This document shows, in pieces, positions 7,313 through 14,690 of a stretch of DNA of 38,536 nucleotides. The notes under the pieces were generated by a model. It was not told where the DNA came from, did not search any database, and worked only from the letters and a program-made list of their open reading frames with translations. Origin of the DNA: an uncultured Acidimicrobiales bacterium. GTDB taxonomy: Bacteria; Actinomycetota; Acidimicrobiia; Acidimicrobiales; SZUA-35. Each line of letters opens with the position of its first letter. The first letter of the stretch is position 1. The stretch spans positions 1 through 38,536 of the forward strand of contig CALEWY010000027.1 of assembly GCA_937925335.1 (NCBI GenBank), read 5' to 3'. A program made the position numbers and the translations under genes.

Positions 7313-7815
7313 GCGCTGATCGCCACAACCGCCGAGATTGGGATGATCGACTGCGATGACCCTGCGACCAGCTCGACATTGTCTGCCGCAACCGCTCGGA
7401 CCACACCGGTGATCGTCGTTCCGTCCATTCGCTGGAGCATCGCGACAGATTCGGACTGAAGCAGCTCGCGCAACCGAGCAACCATGGATCCTGGATGGCC
7501 AGTGCTCACAGTTGCGGCTCGGCCGATCTGACGGTCGCTCGAAACTCCGAGAATCTGAGCGAGCGCAACATCAACTCGCTGACCGTCGTTGGACGCCACC
7601 GTGAGGAGATCAGCTCCGACATGAACGATTCGGCCACGTCGTGGTCCAGCGATCGTGTCGACGATGACTTCAACGCCGGACGATCCGAGATCCAGACATG
7701 CGTCGGCGAGCGATCGGCGAGCAGCATCGAGCTCTGCTGAGGCCTCTTCTTCACCCTCTCGCTGTTCACGGCCCATGAGCCGGAACTCGCGCTCGCGTCG
7801 TTCTTCGGGAGTCAC
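7309..7815 (-). CDS. Conserved-looking hypothetical protein
   Basis: A 168-residue protein from GTG 7815. Residues 1-35 are highly charged and probably helical (TPEERREREF, REQREGEEEA). The rest has two similar beta-rich halves: VDTIAGPRRGRIVHVGADLLTVAS near 53-76 and RMDGTTITGVVRAVAADNVELVAG near 130-153. This looks like a duplicated small-barrel or Sm/Hfq-like arrangement, but no family was recognised. It is divergent from the LysM gene and convergent with the membrane protein, overlapping the latter's stop by 4 bases. ATG 7776 is an alternative start. Confidence 0.6.
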   Translation of the reverse strand: MTPEERREREFRLMGREQREGEEEASAELDAARRSLADACLDLGSSGVEVIVDTIAGPRRGRIVHVGADLLTVASNDGQRVDVALAQILGVSSDRQIGRAATVSTGHPGSMVARLRELLQSESVAMLQRMDGTTITGVVRAVAADNVELVAGSSQSIIPISAVVAISA

Positions 7816-7883
7816 CCTCTCTTGAGTCGGCCCAAGGTGACCGCTTGTGACCCGGCCTGACGAGAGGTCACTTCAATTAGCTC

Positions 7884-7914
7884 TTGACAACTTCTATTTA
7901 CATCTGTTTACGTT
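7884..7914 (+). promoter_or_regulatory. Promoter of the LysM gene (TTGACA ... TACGTT), leaderless
   Basis: A perfect -35 TTGACA (7884-7889) and a TACGTT -10 (7909-7914) are 19 bases apart in an AT-rich patch. The ATG at 7921 follows after 6 bases, so the mRNA would start at the initiation codon. Upstream, GTGACC-type motifs recur at 7836-7842, 7847-7852 and, inverted, at 7866-7871, and may bind a regulator. Confidence 0.6.
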
Positions 7915-7920
7915 TATGAG

Positions 7921-8706
7921 ATGCGAATGACCTGGCGAGCGTGGCGGAGTGGTTTGACGAAAGCGGTGCCGATCGGCGTGCTCGGCGGTGCAACGATGTG
8001 GGCGACGGCTTTGCTGGCCGAACCAATGAGCACGCCTCCCACCGTGGATGCTGCCTTTGTCTCCGCCACGTGGTGGGTCCTCGCAGCGCTCACCATGTGG
8101 CTCACGTTCAGCGTGTTCGTCATCGGTGCCGAACTCGCCCACGACTCGATCGGCCCGTCGCGATTCGAACGATTCGCGATGCCGGGTTCACGAGGGATTG
8201 CAAAAGCGATGCTCGCCGTTGGTGTGATGGCGGCGAGCGCCTGTTCCGCCGACAGCGGCGATGCGCCGCGGTTGTATGCCATCGATGCACCGGTGGGAGC
8301 ACTCGACGTTGAGCCAGCGACCGAGCCCCTCAATGCAGCCGGCGGACCAGTCGGCGCAGCCGGAGAGGGTTCAGCTGCACGTCAGTACGGACCGGTCGTG
8401 GGCGAGGAGGCTCCGCCAGCGAGGTTGTTCATCGACGAACCCCGGATCGAGATCGACCTCACCCCGCCGGCTCCAACCGAGGAGGTCGCTCCTGCTAACA
8501 GCACCTCTGCCACCTACGAGGTCGAAAGCGGCGACAACCTCTGGACCATCGCGCAGCGCCACGTCGAGGCGACCAACCCGAACGCCACCACCGCAGAGAT
8601 CGCGGGCTACTGGCGTGCGCTGATCGCATCGAACGAAACCACGCTCTGGTCGGGGGAACCCAACATGATCCACCCGGGCGAGGTGCTCTCGCTCCCGTCG
8701 ACGTAG
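7921..8706 (+). CDS. Membrane-anchored LysM domain protein
   Basis: A 261-residue protein with hydrophobic segments near 15-33 and 50-72, and a third short one near 96-108 ending in a lipobox-like MAASAC. A Pro/Ala/Glu-rich linker (about 120-196) leads to a C-terminal LysM domain at 199-258 (TYEVESGDNLWTIAQ ... MIHPGEVLSLP). LysM domains bind the glycan of peptidoglycan, so the protein probably sits in the membrane with its end in the wall. In actinobacteria such proteins often occur near Tad pilus genes, which fits the neighbourhood, though no direct link is shown. The start is set by a leaderless promoter; ATG 7927 is the alternative. Confidence 0.8.
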   Translation: MRMTWRAWRSGLTKAVPIGVLGGATMWATALLAEPMSTPPTVDAAFVSATWWVLAALTMWLTFSVFVIGAELAHDSIGPSRFERFAMPGSRGIAKAMLAVGVMAASACSADSGDAPRLYAIDAPVGALDVEPATEPLNAAGGPVGAAGEGSAARQYGPVVGEEAPPARLFIDEPRIEIDLTPPAPTEEVAPANSTSATYEVESGDNLWTIAQRHVEATNPNATTAEIAGYWRALIASNETTLWSGEPNMIHPGEVLSLPST

Positions 8707-8759
8707 ACCGCGACGAGTCCAGCCGAAATAGGACGGCCAGATGTAGTGTTCGAGCCCTC

Positions 8760-9188
8760 ATGGCATCCATTACCGCAGAACTGCTTTCGGACTTTCGAGT
8801 CGACATCACCAACGGCACGCACACGTGGCGCGCAGACGAACCAGTCGACCTCGGCGGCGACAACACGGGGCCGAATCCGTACGACCTGCTCCTCGGTTCG
8901 CTCGCCGCGTGCACGTCGATCACGCTGTCGATGTACGCGAAGCGCAAGGACATCAATATCACGTCGCTGTCGGTTGAGTACTCCTACGACAAAGTCCACG
9001 CCAACGATTGCGAGCAGTGCGACGACACGCACTCCGGAATGGTCGATCGAGTGACGTCGCGCATCTTCATCGACGGCGACTTCGATGACGACACCCGCAA
9101 GCGGCTCGAGCAGATCGCGCAGCGCTGTCCGGTCCACAAGACGCTCGAAAAAGGCATCGTCTTCGACGAGACCGTCTTCGCTGGTTAA
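8760..9188 (+). CDS. OsmC/Ohr-family redox protein
   Basis: A 142-residue OsmC-like protein. The two reactive cysteines of the family are present: Cys51 in GSLAACTSITL and Cys123 in RCPVHKTLE. Members reduce organic hydroperoxides using these thiols. An extra Cys84-x-x-Cys87 with His91 may bind a metal or form a disulfide, and is not typical. A TAGTGT hexamer lies 10 bases before the ATG, so the leader is very short. A hairpin between this gene and the convergent repeat-protein gene serves as a likely shared terminator. Confidence 0.85.
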   Translation: MASITAELLSDFRVDITNGTHTWRADEPVDLGGDNTGPNPYDLLLGSLAACTSITLSMYAKRKDINITSLSVEYSYDKVHANDCEQCDDTHSGMVDRVTSRIFIDGDFDDDTRKRLEQIAQRCPVHKTLEKGIVFDETVFAG

Positions 9189-9210
9189 CGAGCGACTGGT
9201 TCACGCGCGA

Positions 9211-9249
9211 TTGTCTGGTCGAGGCTCATTCGTGGGCTCGACCAAACAA
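9211..9249. terminator. Shared bidirectional hairpin between convergent genes
   Basis: TTGT-C-TGGTCGAG (9211-9223) pairs with CTCGACCA-A-ACAA (9237-9249): twelve pairs, one mismatch, 13-base loop. It lies between the OsmC gene and the convergent repeat-protein gene. Confidence 0.65.
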
Positions 9250-9269
9250 CCGCGTCGCCAAGAGCCCGT

Positions 9270-10712
9270 TCAGTCGACGTCGATGTCGGAGACGGTTGCG
9301 TCGTCGACATCAACGTCAACAACGTCTGCTGCGACACTCACGTCCGCATCGACACCGTCGTTGTCGGTGAAGCTGTCGTTGGTGCTTTGATCGTTGACGA
9401 TCACGGTCACCGTCTCGGTGTGAGAGGTCTCGACCACGTCTGTGTTGCCTGAGTTGACCGTGGTCTCTTCGATGGACACGTCGTTGTCCTGGACCGTCCC
9501 ACCGTCGCCGAAGCTCACATTCGATCCGGAGATGTTTGCACCCGACAGGTCCGTGACATCACCCGAACCAAAGGCGGCGTTGACATCACTCGAATCCGAG
9601 ATCGTGGCGTTGCCATCGCCCACCGTCGCGGCACCACCAGCGGTCGACACCTCAACATTGCCGTCGCCAACGGTGTTGTCGATTCCTTCGACGTCAGTGA
9701 CGTTGTTGTTGTCGCCCGAGACGACGGTCTCAGCCTGATCGACGGTCGTGTTGTCGTCACCGATCGAGACATCGGCGACATCACCGGTTGCAATCACGCC
9801 GCTATTCGTGCCGGTGTTGATGACGCCACTGTTGTCACCCGCGACCTGCACGGCGGCATCGGCGGTGTTGACCTGCGTTGAAGCGACAGGCGTAGCGATG
9901 TACTCGTCGTCAAGATCGACGTCCTCGTCGTAGGGAGCCTCCTCAACAACCTCGCCCACTTCGTCGTACGGAGCCTCCTCACCAACCTCACCGACCTCGT
10001 CGTAGGGGGCTTCCTCGCCCACTTCGTCGTAAGGCGCTTCCTCAACAACTTCACCGACCTCGTCGTACGGAGCCTCCTCACCAACTTCACCGACCTCGTC
10101 GTACGGAGCCTCCTCACCAACTTCACCGACCTCTTCGTACGGAGCCTCCTCACCAACCTCACCGACCTCGTCGTAGGGAGCTTCCTCGCCCACTTCGTCG
10201 TACGGAGCCTCCTCACCAACCTCACCGACCTCGTCGTACGGAGCCTCCTCGCCAACCTCGTCGTACGGAGCCTCCTCGCCAACCTCACCGACCTCGTCGT
10301 AAGGCGCTTCCTCGCCAACCTCACCGACCTCGTCGTACGGAGCCTCCTCACCGACCTCACCGTACGGAGCCTCCTCACCGACCTCGTCGTAGGGAGCCTC
10401 TTCGCCTACCTCGCCGATCACTCCATACGGCGCTTCCTCACCTACCTCACCGATCACTCCATACGGCGCTTCTTCGCCCACCTCGGCGATCACTCCATAC
10501 GGCGCTTCTTCGCCAACCTCGACGTAGGGACCTTCCTCGCCGACCTCACCAACCTCGCCGAAGGGAGCTTCGGCGTAGGGCGCCTCTTCGAGAACTTCGC
10601 CGTACTCACCAACCTCGTCGACGCCAAGACCGTTTTGGTATGGGGCTTCTTCACCCACCTCGCCATACGGGGCTTCTTCGCCCACGGGCGCGTTGTTCGG
10701 TCCTGATGTCAC
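9270..10712 (-). CDS. Acidic EEAPY-repeat protein with Asn/Asp/Gly-rich C-terminus, function unknown
   Basis: A 480-residue protein from GTG 10712, with GGAGGG 6 bases upstream. Residues 11 to about 261 hold about twenty copies of EEAPY spaced by 9 or 12 residues (GEEAPYDEV and GEEAPYDEVGEV), preceded by looser versions (EEAPYGVIGEV, AEAPF, EEGPY). This half is strongly acidic and probably disordered. Residues 272-480 are rich in Asn, Asp, Gly, Thr and Val (GDNSGVINTG, VGDGNVEV) and end in an Asp/Val tail, recalling beta-helix or IniB-like C-terminal regions; that likeness is only compositional. No signal peptide or membrane segment is visible. It is divergent from an ATP-grasp gene. No family was recognised. 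Confidence 0.8.
   Translation of the reverse strand: MTSGPNNAPVGEEAPYGEVGEEAPYQNGLGVDEVGEYGEVLEEAPYAEAPFGEVGEVGEEGPYVEVGEEAPYGVIAEVGEEAPYGVIGEVGEEAPYGVIGEVGEEAPYDEVGEEAPYGEVGEEAPYDEVGEVGEEAPYDEVGEVGEEAPYDEVGEEAPYDEVGEVGEEAPYDEVGEEAPYDEVGEVGEEAPYEEVGEVGEEAPYDEVGEVGEEAPYDEVGEVVEEAPYDEVGEEAPYDEVGEVGEEAPYDEVGEVVEEAPYDEDVDLDDEYIATPVASTQVNTADAAVQVAGDNSGVINTGTNSGVIATGDVADVSIGDDNTTVDQAETVVSGDNNNVTDVEGIDNTVGDGNVEVSTAGGAATVGDGNATISDSSDVNAAFGSGDVTDLSGANISGSNVSFGDGGTVQDNDVSIEETTVNSGNTDVVETSHTETVTVIVNDQSTNDSFTDNDGVDADVSVAADVVDVDVDDATVSDIDVD
9930..10682 (-). repeat. Coding tandem repeat array (27/36-bp units)
   Basis: About twenty units encoding GEEAPYDEV or GEEAPYDEVGEV. Units near the 3' end of the gene are nearly identical, while the first few (10500-10682) have diverged, which suggests expansion by unequal exchange within the younger part. 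There are no unique spacers, so it is not a CRISPR array. Confidence 0.9.
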
Positions 10713-10858
10713 GGGTGTCCCTCCAAGAACATGTTCAGCTGTTCGATCGCCCTCGCTGCCGCCAAGCTGCGCAGATCGCTCGAAGACTCTCGCGCATTCT
10801 GCGCCTAAATGCGAGGCAGGCCTCTATTCCCGGGCTTCTCAGCGTCGAACGCGTTGGC

Positions 10859-10864
10859 TAGTGT
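10859..10864 (+). promoter_or_regulatory. -10 hexamer TAGTGT before the ATP-grasp gene
   Basis: TAGTGT lies 8 bases before GTG 10873. It competes with a second start signal, AGGAGA (10892-10897) 5 bases before TTG 10903. Confidence 0.4.
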
Positions 10865-10872
10865 GATCGCCG

Positions 10873-11799
10873 GTGGGAGGGAATCAGAGGCAGGAGAACG
10901 GTTTGCCGGAGCGCGTTGCACTGGCCTCGGTGCCGGTCGACGCAACACCGTTCGGTGAGCCCGTCCGTCCTCACTTACGCAGTCTGATCGCCGCCAGTCT
11001 TGAACGCTGCGGTGTCCACGTCGTCGACACTCCTCTTCGCTCATTGGCAGACATCCAAGCGCTCGACGTCAGCACCGATTTGGTCTTCAACCTCTGTTAC
11101 GGACTGCGGACTAGCGAGCAGATCCTCAGCCAACCGGATGTGGCCGAAGCGTTCGAAACGGCCGGCCATCGGCTGGTCGGATCGGATGCCGCAACCCAGC
11201 GGCGCTGCCAAGACAAGCGCCACGCCGGGGAGCTCGCAGCAGCCGTCGGAGTCTCAGTGCCGACCGAGTTCAACCTGACGAATGCCGAGAACGCCGAGGG
11301 ACCGCTGCTCATCAAACCGCGGGAAGGCGCAGCCCATCGCGGCATTCGAATCATCGACGATCCAACACAGCTGACCGTCGCCGACGAGAGTCCGGATGTC
11401 TTGATTCAGGAGTACCTCGACGGGCCCGAGTACACGATTGGCGTGGTCGGAAACGGTGCGACGGCGCGGCCCTTGCCGTTGATGCGGGTGCGCTACGGAC
11501 GATCGTCCACGCCTCGTATCTACGAGTGGGGCGGCACGTCAACTGCACCAGATAGCGCCGGCCGATTCGGTCTCGCTGATGCGGCGGTCGCCCTGTTCGA
11601 GGCACTCGGGATGAGCGACTACGCCCGGTTCGACTTCCGAGCAATCCCTGGCCGCGGCCCGGTGCTCATGGACGCCAACGCACTTCCAAACCTTGCCGGT
11701 CGACAACTACTCGCAACGTCAGCTCGCTGGGCCGGCATTGATCACCCAACGTTGATCAGGTCAATCGTGGCGAGTGCCCACACCCGTCACTCAGGCTGA
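10873..11799 (+). CDS. ATP-grasp ligase related to D-Ala-D-Ala ligase
   Basis: A 308-residue ATP-grasp enzyme from GTG 10873, or 298 residues from TTG 10903; both starts have some support. The N-terminal half carries the Ddl-like LVFNLCYGL near 75-83 and LVGSDAATQRRCQDK, then the ATP-binding LLIKPREGAAHRGIRI and IQEYLDGPEYTIGVVG. The metal and substrate end has YARFDFR and LMDANALPNLAG, matching the Ddl pattern in which Asn-x-x-Pro closes the site. Such enzymes join a carboxylate to an amine with ATP. It is shorter and more divergent than true Ddl and lies beside a Mur ligase fusion and an acidic repeat protein, so a role in a special peptide bond is possible. Its 3' end overlaps the Mur gene by 13 bases. 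Confidence 0.8.
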   Translation: MGGNQRQENGLPERVALASVPVDATPFGEPVRPHLRSLIAASLERCGVHVVDTPLRSLADIQALDVSTDLVFNLCYGLRTSEQILSQPDVAEAFETAGHRLVGSDAATQRRCQDKRHAGELAAAVGVSVPTEFNLTNAENAEGPLLIKPREGAAHRGIRIIDDPTQLTVADESPDVLIQEYLDGPEYTIGVVGNGATARPLPLMRVRYGRSSTPRIYEWGGTSTAPDSAGRFGLADAAVALFEALGMSDYARFDFRAIPGRGPVLMDANALPNLAGRQLLATSARWAGIDHPTLIRSIVASAHTRHSG

Positions 11800-13526
11800 G
11801 CATTCGATCGTCTGATTGCATCGAGAACCAGGGCTTCGTCGGTCGGGAACGGGTGCGATCCTTCATCGTCGACCAAGAAGTCTTCGTCCGCTCGGCCAGC
11901 GAGCACGATCGTGTCGCCGGCTTCTGCTTGATCGACCAACCATTGAATCGCCTCGACTCGATCGGCGATGTCAGCCGCTCGGGGACAACCGAGCCGAATG
12001 CCATCGCGAATGCGTTTCGCGTCACTTCGGTGTGGGCTCTCGTCGGTGACAACGATGATGTCGGCGAGCACGTCGGCCACTTCGCCCAGTGGTTCCCACC
12101 GCATGGGATCCGATGATCCAACGCTCGCGACCAGCACGAGGATTCGACCCGGCGTGGAGCGACGAACTTCCGTGAGTGAGGCCTCGAGTGCGTCGGCGTT
12201 ATGGGCTGATTCGACGACGACGGCGAAGGGCGCCTCGGTCGGGATCTTCTGAAACCGACCCGGCGCGCCGTGCAACCCGGCCACGGCTGTGACCAGCCCT
12301 TCCGGTTCGAGACCGAGCGCAAGGCTGCAGCCGATCGTCACTTCGAGGTTCCGATGCATGACCGGTTCGTGCAACGGAAGGTCGAGCGGCCACGTCGTGT
12401 CGCGAATCCGAATCGAGTCGGGCTTCACCTCAACCACCCCGCCCTCACCGACGAGCATGACGGCAAGCTTGCGGTGCCGGGCAATGTCAAGGATGCGATC
12501 GGCTCCGTCGGTGGTCGGATCGATCACGACGGTGCCGTCATCGCGCAGCACGGTTTCAAACAACCGCTCCTTCGCTCGCCAGTAGCCAATGAGCGATCCG
12601 TGGGCGTTCACGTGGTCCATCCCCATCTGGGTGAACCCCGCCGCGTCGACGGGAAATCGATCGAGCAGCCCAGCCGACAATGCGTAGCTGAAGCCCTCGG
12701 CCCACACATGGTCGATGCCTCGCTCCCACAGACGTTCGCTGAGGTTGGGAAGTGCCTGGGGACCCAGATCCATTCGGGGAGAGCGCGTTCGTCCCGCGGC
12801 GGTGACAACCCCAAGCGTTCCGAACGAGGCCGACGGCGAGCCTGCGGCCTCGCCGAGCTGCCGGCCGAGCTCAACACACGAGGTCTTGCCGTTGGTGCCC
12901 GTGATCACGACATTTCGAGCTCGTTCACGCACGTCGACGGAATGCAGCCGCTCGCCATGCACACGGGACCGGCTCGCAACACCCGAGAGATCGGCGGCGC
13001 CGTCGATCACACTTCTCGTCGGTGAAAGCGAGCGCAACGAACGATCGATGATTCGAGCAATCGGGTCGTTCTCGTCGCCACCGTCGTCGCCGCCCTGATC
13101 GTCGTTGTCGCCGCGGCTTCCGTTGGCGTCTTCCGGCGAGTGCACCTCGACGAGGTGGCGAGGCTCCTCGGTGACGAGCACTCGGAGCAGGTGACCAAAG
13201 AGCCCCTTGTTGCGATGATCGGCAACAACCTCGAAGAGTTCGACGGACCACATCGCCAATCCATCGCGGGAAGATTCGTTCGCCACGATGATCCCGAGCG
13301 GCCGATCGACGTCCCACGCGATCACGAGGCGGTCGGCATCGGCCAATCGTTTCCCCAACCCCGCCGCGAGTGGAAGGTGATCGTCGAATACTTGGGCGAA
13401 GGCGTCAGCGATCGCCGGGTCGGGGAATGGTCCGCGATAACCCGCAACAGCGGCATCTCGACGGCGACGGTCGACGTAGTCAGCCTCCCACTCGGTCAGC
13501 TTGAAGAAGTCACCGCGTGCGTTCAC
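11787..13526 (-). CDS. GNAT-like domain fused to MurE-like ligase
   Basis: A 579-residue two-part protein. Residues 1-131 resemble a GNAT acetyltransferase (LFEVVADHRNKGLFGHLLRVL near 97-117). An acidic Gly/Asp-rich linker covers about 133-154. From about 190 a Mur ligase follows: P-loop VITGTNGKTS at 207-216, the MGMDHVNAHGS segment at 301-311, the YWRAKERLF lysine (Lys319) that is carbamylated in Mur enzymes, and a C-terminal domain with ESAHNADALEASL in place of the usual DYAHNPDAL. The DNPR motif of meso-Dap-adding MurE is replaced by DESPHRSD, so the amino acid added is probably different. The GTG start overlaps the DUF1611 stop as GTGA, so the two are coupled. This is not the housekeeping murE; the substrate is unknown. 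Confidence 0.8.
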   Translation of the reverse strand: MNARGDFFKLTEWEADYVDRRRRDAAVAGYRGPFPDPAIADAFAQVFDDHLPLAAGLGKRLADADRLVIAWDVDRPLGIIVANESSRDGLAMWSVELFEVVADHRNKGLFGHLLRVLVTEEPRHLVEVHSPEDANGSRGDNDDQGGDDGGDENDPIARIIDRSLRSLSPTRSVIDGAADLSGVASRSRVHGERLHSVDVRERARNVVITGTNGKTSCVELGRQLGEAAGSPSASFGTLGVVTAAGRTRSPRMDLGPQALPNLSERLWERGIDHVWAEGFSYALSAGLLDRFPVDAAGFTQMGMDHVNAHGSLIGYWRAKERLFETVLRDDGTVVIDPTTDGADRILDIARHRKLAVMLVGEGGVVEVKPDSIRIRDTTWPLDLPLHEPVMHRNLEVTIGCSLALGLEPEGLVTAVAGLHGAPGRFQKIPTEAPFAVVVESAHNADALEASLTEVRRSTPGRILVLVASVGSSDPMRWEPLGEVADVLADIIVVTDESPHRSDAKRIRDGIRLGCPRAADIADRVEAIQWLVDQAEAGDTIVLAGRADEDFLVDDEGSHPFPTDEALVLDAIRRSNAQPE

Positions 13527-14617
13527 AACGCATCGTCCGCTGCCGGCGTCGCCTCTGTGGAAACAGACGAACGAAGCCGAGCCACCGAGAGAATGTGTTG
13601 GGCAATCGGGTCGAGCTCGGCGTTGCGTTCAATCGTTGGAACGCCGAGCGCCCATCCGTCGGCGAGCGCTCGGGCTGCTGCCGAGGCGCTCAGGGCCGAC
13701 GTGTCGAGAACAACACCGACCAGGGTCGACCGGACACCGACCGCTCGGTGCGCGGCGACAGCCCTGGCGGCGGCCTCGACGAGCACGTCAGAATCGTCGT
13801 CACTCGTCGCCGCGTGACAGAGCAGGTGGAACTGAGCTCGAGTTCCATTGATCGCACCCGACGTGCTCGCCGGTACGAGCGGCGCAATGAGTTCGCCGCC
13901 GCCATCGATCACGACTGCTTCAGCAACGGACTCGAGCGACTTCACCCCTCTCTCGAAGGCGGGGGTCACCGACGACGATCGAAGCGTGCTCAGATCTCGT
14001 CCCGCTCCTCGAAGGAGCATTCCCAGCCAGGTCGTCGCCAACCAGTCGGTGGTCGCCCCACCGTTCGCCATCGATCGATTGAGCGAGACCGCAGCATCGG
14101 TCGCCAGCACCGCCGCCCCGGTTGCCAACGTGATGACTCGGCACGCTCGCGCTCCGTCGCCTTCGTCCGAGGTTGGCCACACCTCAAAGGCAGAACCAGG
14201 GCGAGCGCGAAGCTCGACCATTCCTTCGTCGATCGAATCGGCGAGACCATGGACGACGACGCGGCCTGCCTGCGATGCAGCGATGAGCTCGTCTCGATGG
14301 CGAAGCAGTAACTCGGTGCCCGCTGGAAGATCGAGACCGAACACAACCGACGCTGGCGTTGAGCCGAAGTCGGCCATCGATCCAACGATCGGAATCGGGG
14401 GCGCCCATGACCAACGGGGCAGGTCCGAGAGCACCGGCTGGGCGCCCATCGAATCGGCCTGCTCATCGATGACGGCCACGATGTCGGCCGATCGATGCCG
14501 AACGAGCAGCTCGGCGGGAGTGGTGAAACGCTGCGTGCGCAGACACCCGCCGGTCAATACGACAATTGGGCGTCCGGGCGCCGTGGTTCGAAGCTTGCTG
14601 ATCAGGTCCCTCGACAT
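13523..14617 (-). CDS. DUF1611 (DgcN-like) family protein
   Basis: A 364-residue protein with the DUF1611 layout: an N-terminal Rossmann-like part (PIVVLTGGCLRTQRF, DIVAVIDEQADSMG, SVVFGLDLPAG, VVVHGLADSIDEG), then a P-loop-like C-terminal part (VITLATGAAVLATDAAVSL, GATTDWLATTWLGMLLRGAG, AEAVVIDGGGELIAPL, FHLLCHA and VVGVVLDTSALS). Characterised members act on D-glutamate as N-acetyltransferases (DgcN) next to a partner enzyme. The canonical P-loop Lys is not obvious here (TGAAVLATDAA), so activity may be changed. It is first in a two-gene unit with the GNAT-Mur ligase. A TACAAC hexamer 9 bases upstream may be its promoter. Confidence 0.7.
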   Translation of the reverse strand: MSRDLISKLRTTAPGRPIVVLTGGCLRTQRFTTPAELLVRHRSADIVAVIDEQADSMGAQPVLSDLPRWSWAPPIPIVGSMADFGSTPASVVFGLDLPAGTELLLRHRDELIAASQAGRVVVHGLADSIDEGMVELRARPGSAFEVWPTSDEGDGARACRVITLATGAAVLATDAAVSLNRSMANGGATTDWLATTWLGMLLRGAGRDLSTLRSSSVTPAFERGVKSLESVAEAVVIDGGGELIAPLVPASTSGAINGTRAQFHLLCHAATSDDDSDVLVEAAARAVAAHRAVGVRSTLVGVVLDTSALSASAAARALADGWALGVPTIERNAELDPIAQHILSVARLRSSVSTEATPAADDAL

Positions 14618-14690
14618 GCGAGCACGGTTGTAGCAGTTCGTTCCGGCGGGAGCGATCGGCGAGCGACCAGAACTGCCGAGTGGAGAGACC

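Noticed and set aside
8401..8430. Link between the LysM protein's GEEAPP and the EEAPY repeats
   Set aside because: A single short Glu/Ala/Pro match in a low-complexity linker is likely chance.
9794..10378. Arg-rich 194-codon ORF on the minus strand in another frame
   Set aside because: It is a shadow of the EEAPY repeat array; the acidic frame runs the full length, has a GGAGGG ribosome site and continues into a distinct C-terminal region.
9930..10682. CRISPR array
   Set aside because: The units are contiguous coding repeats without unique spacers.
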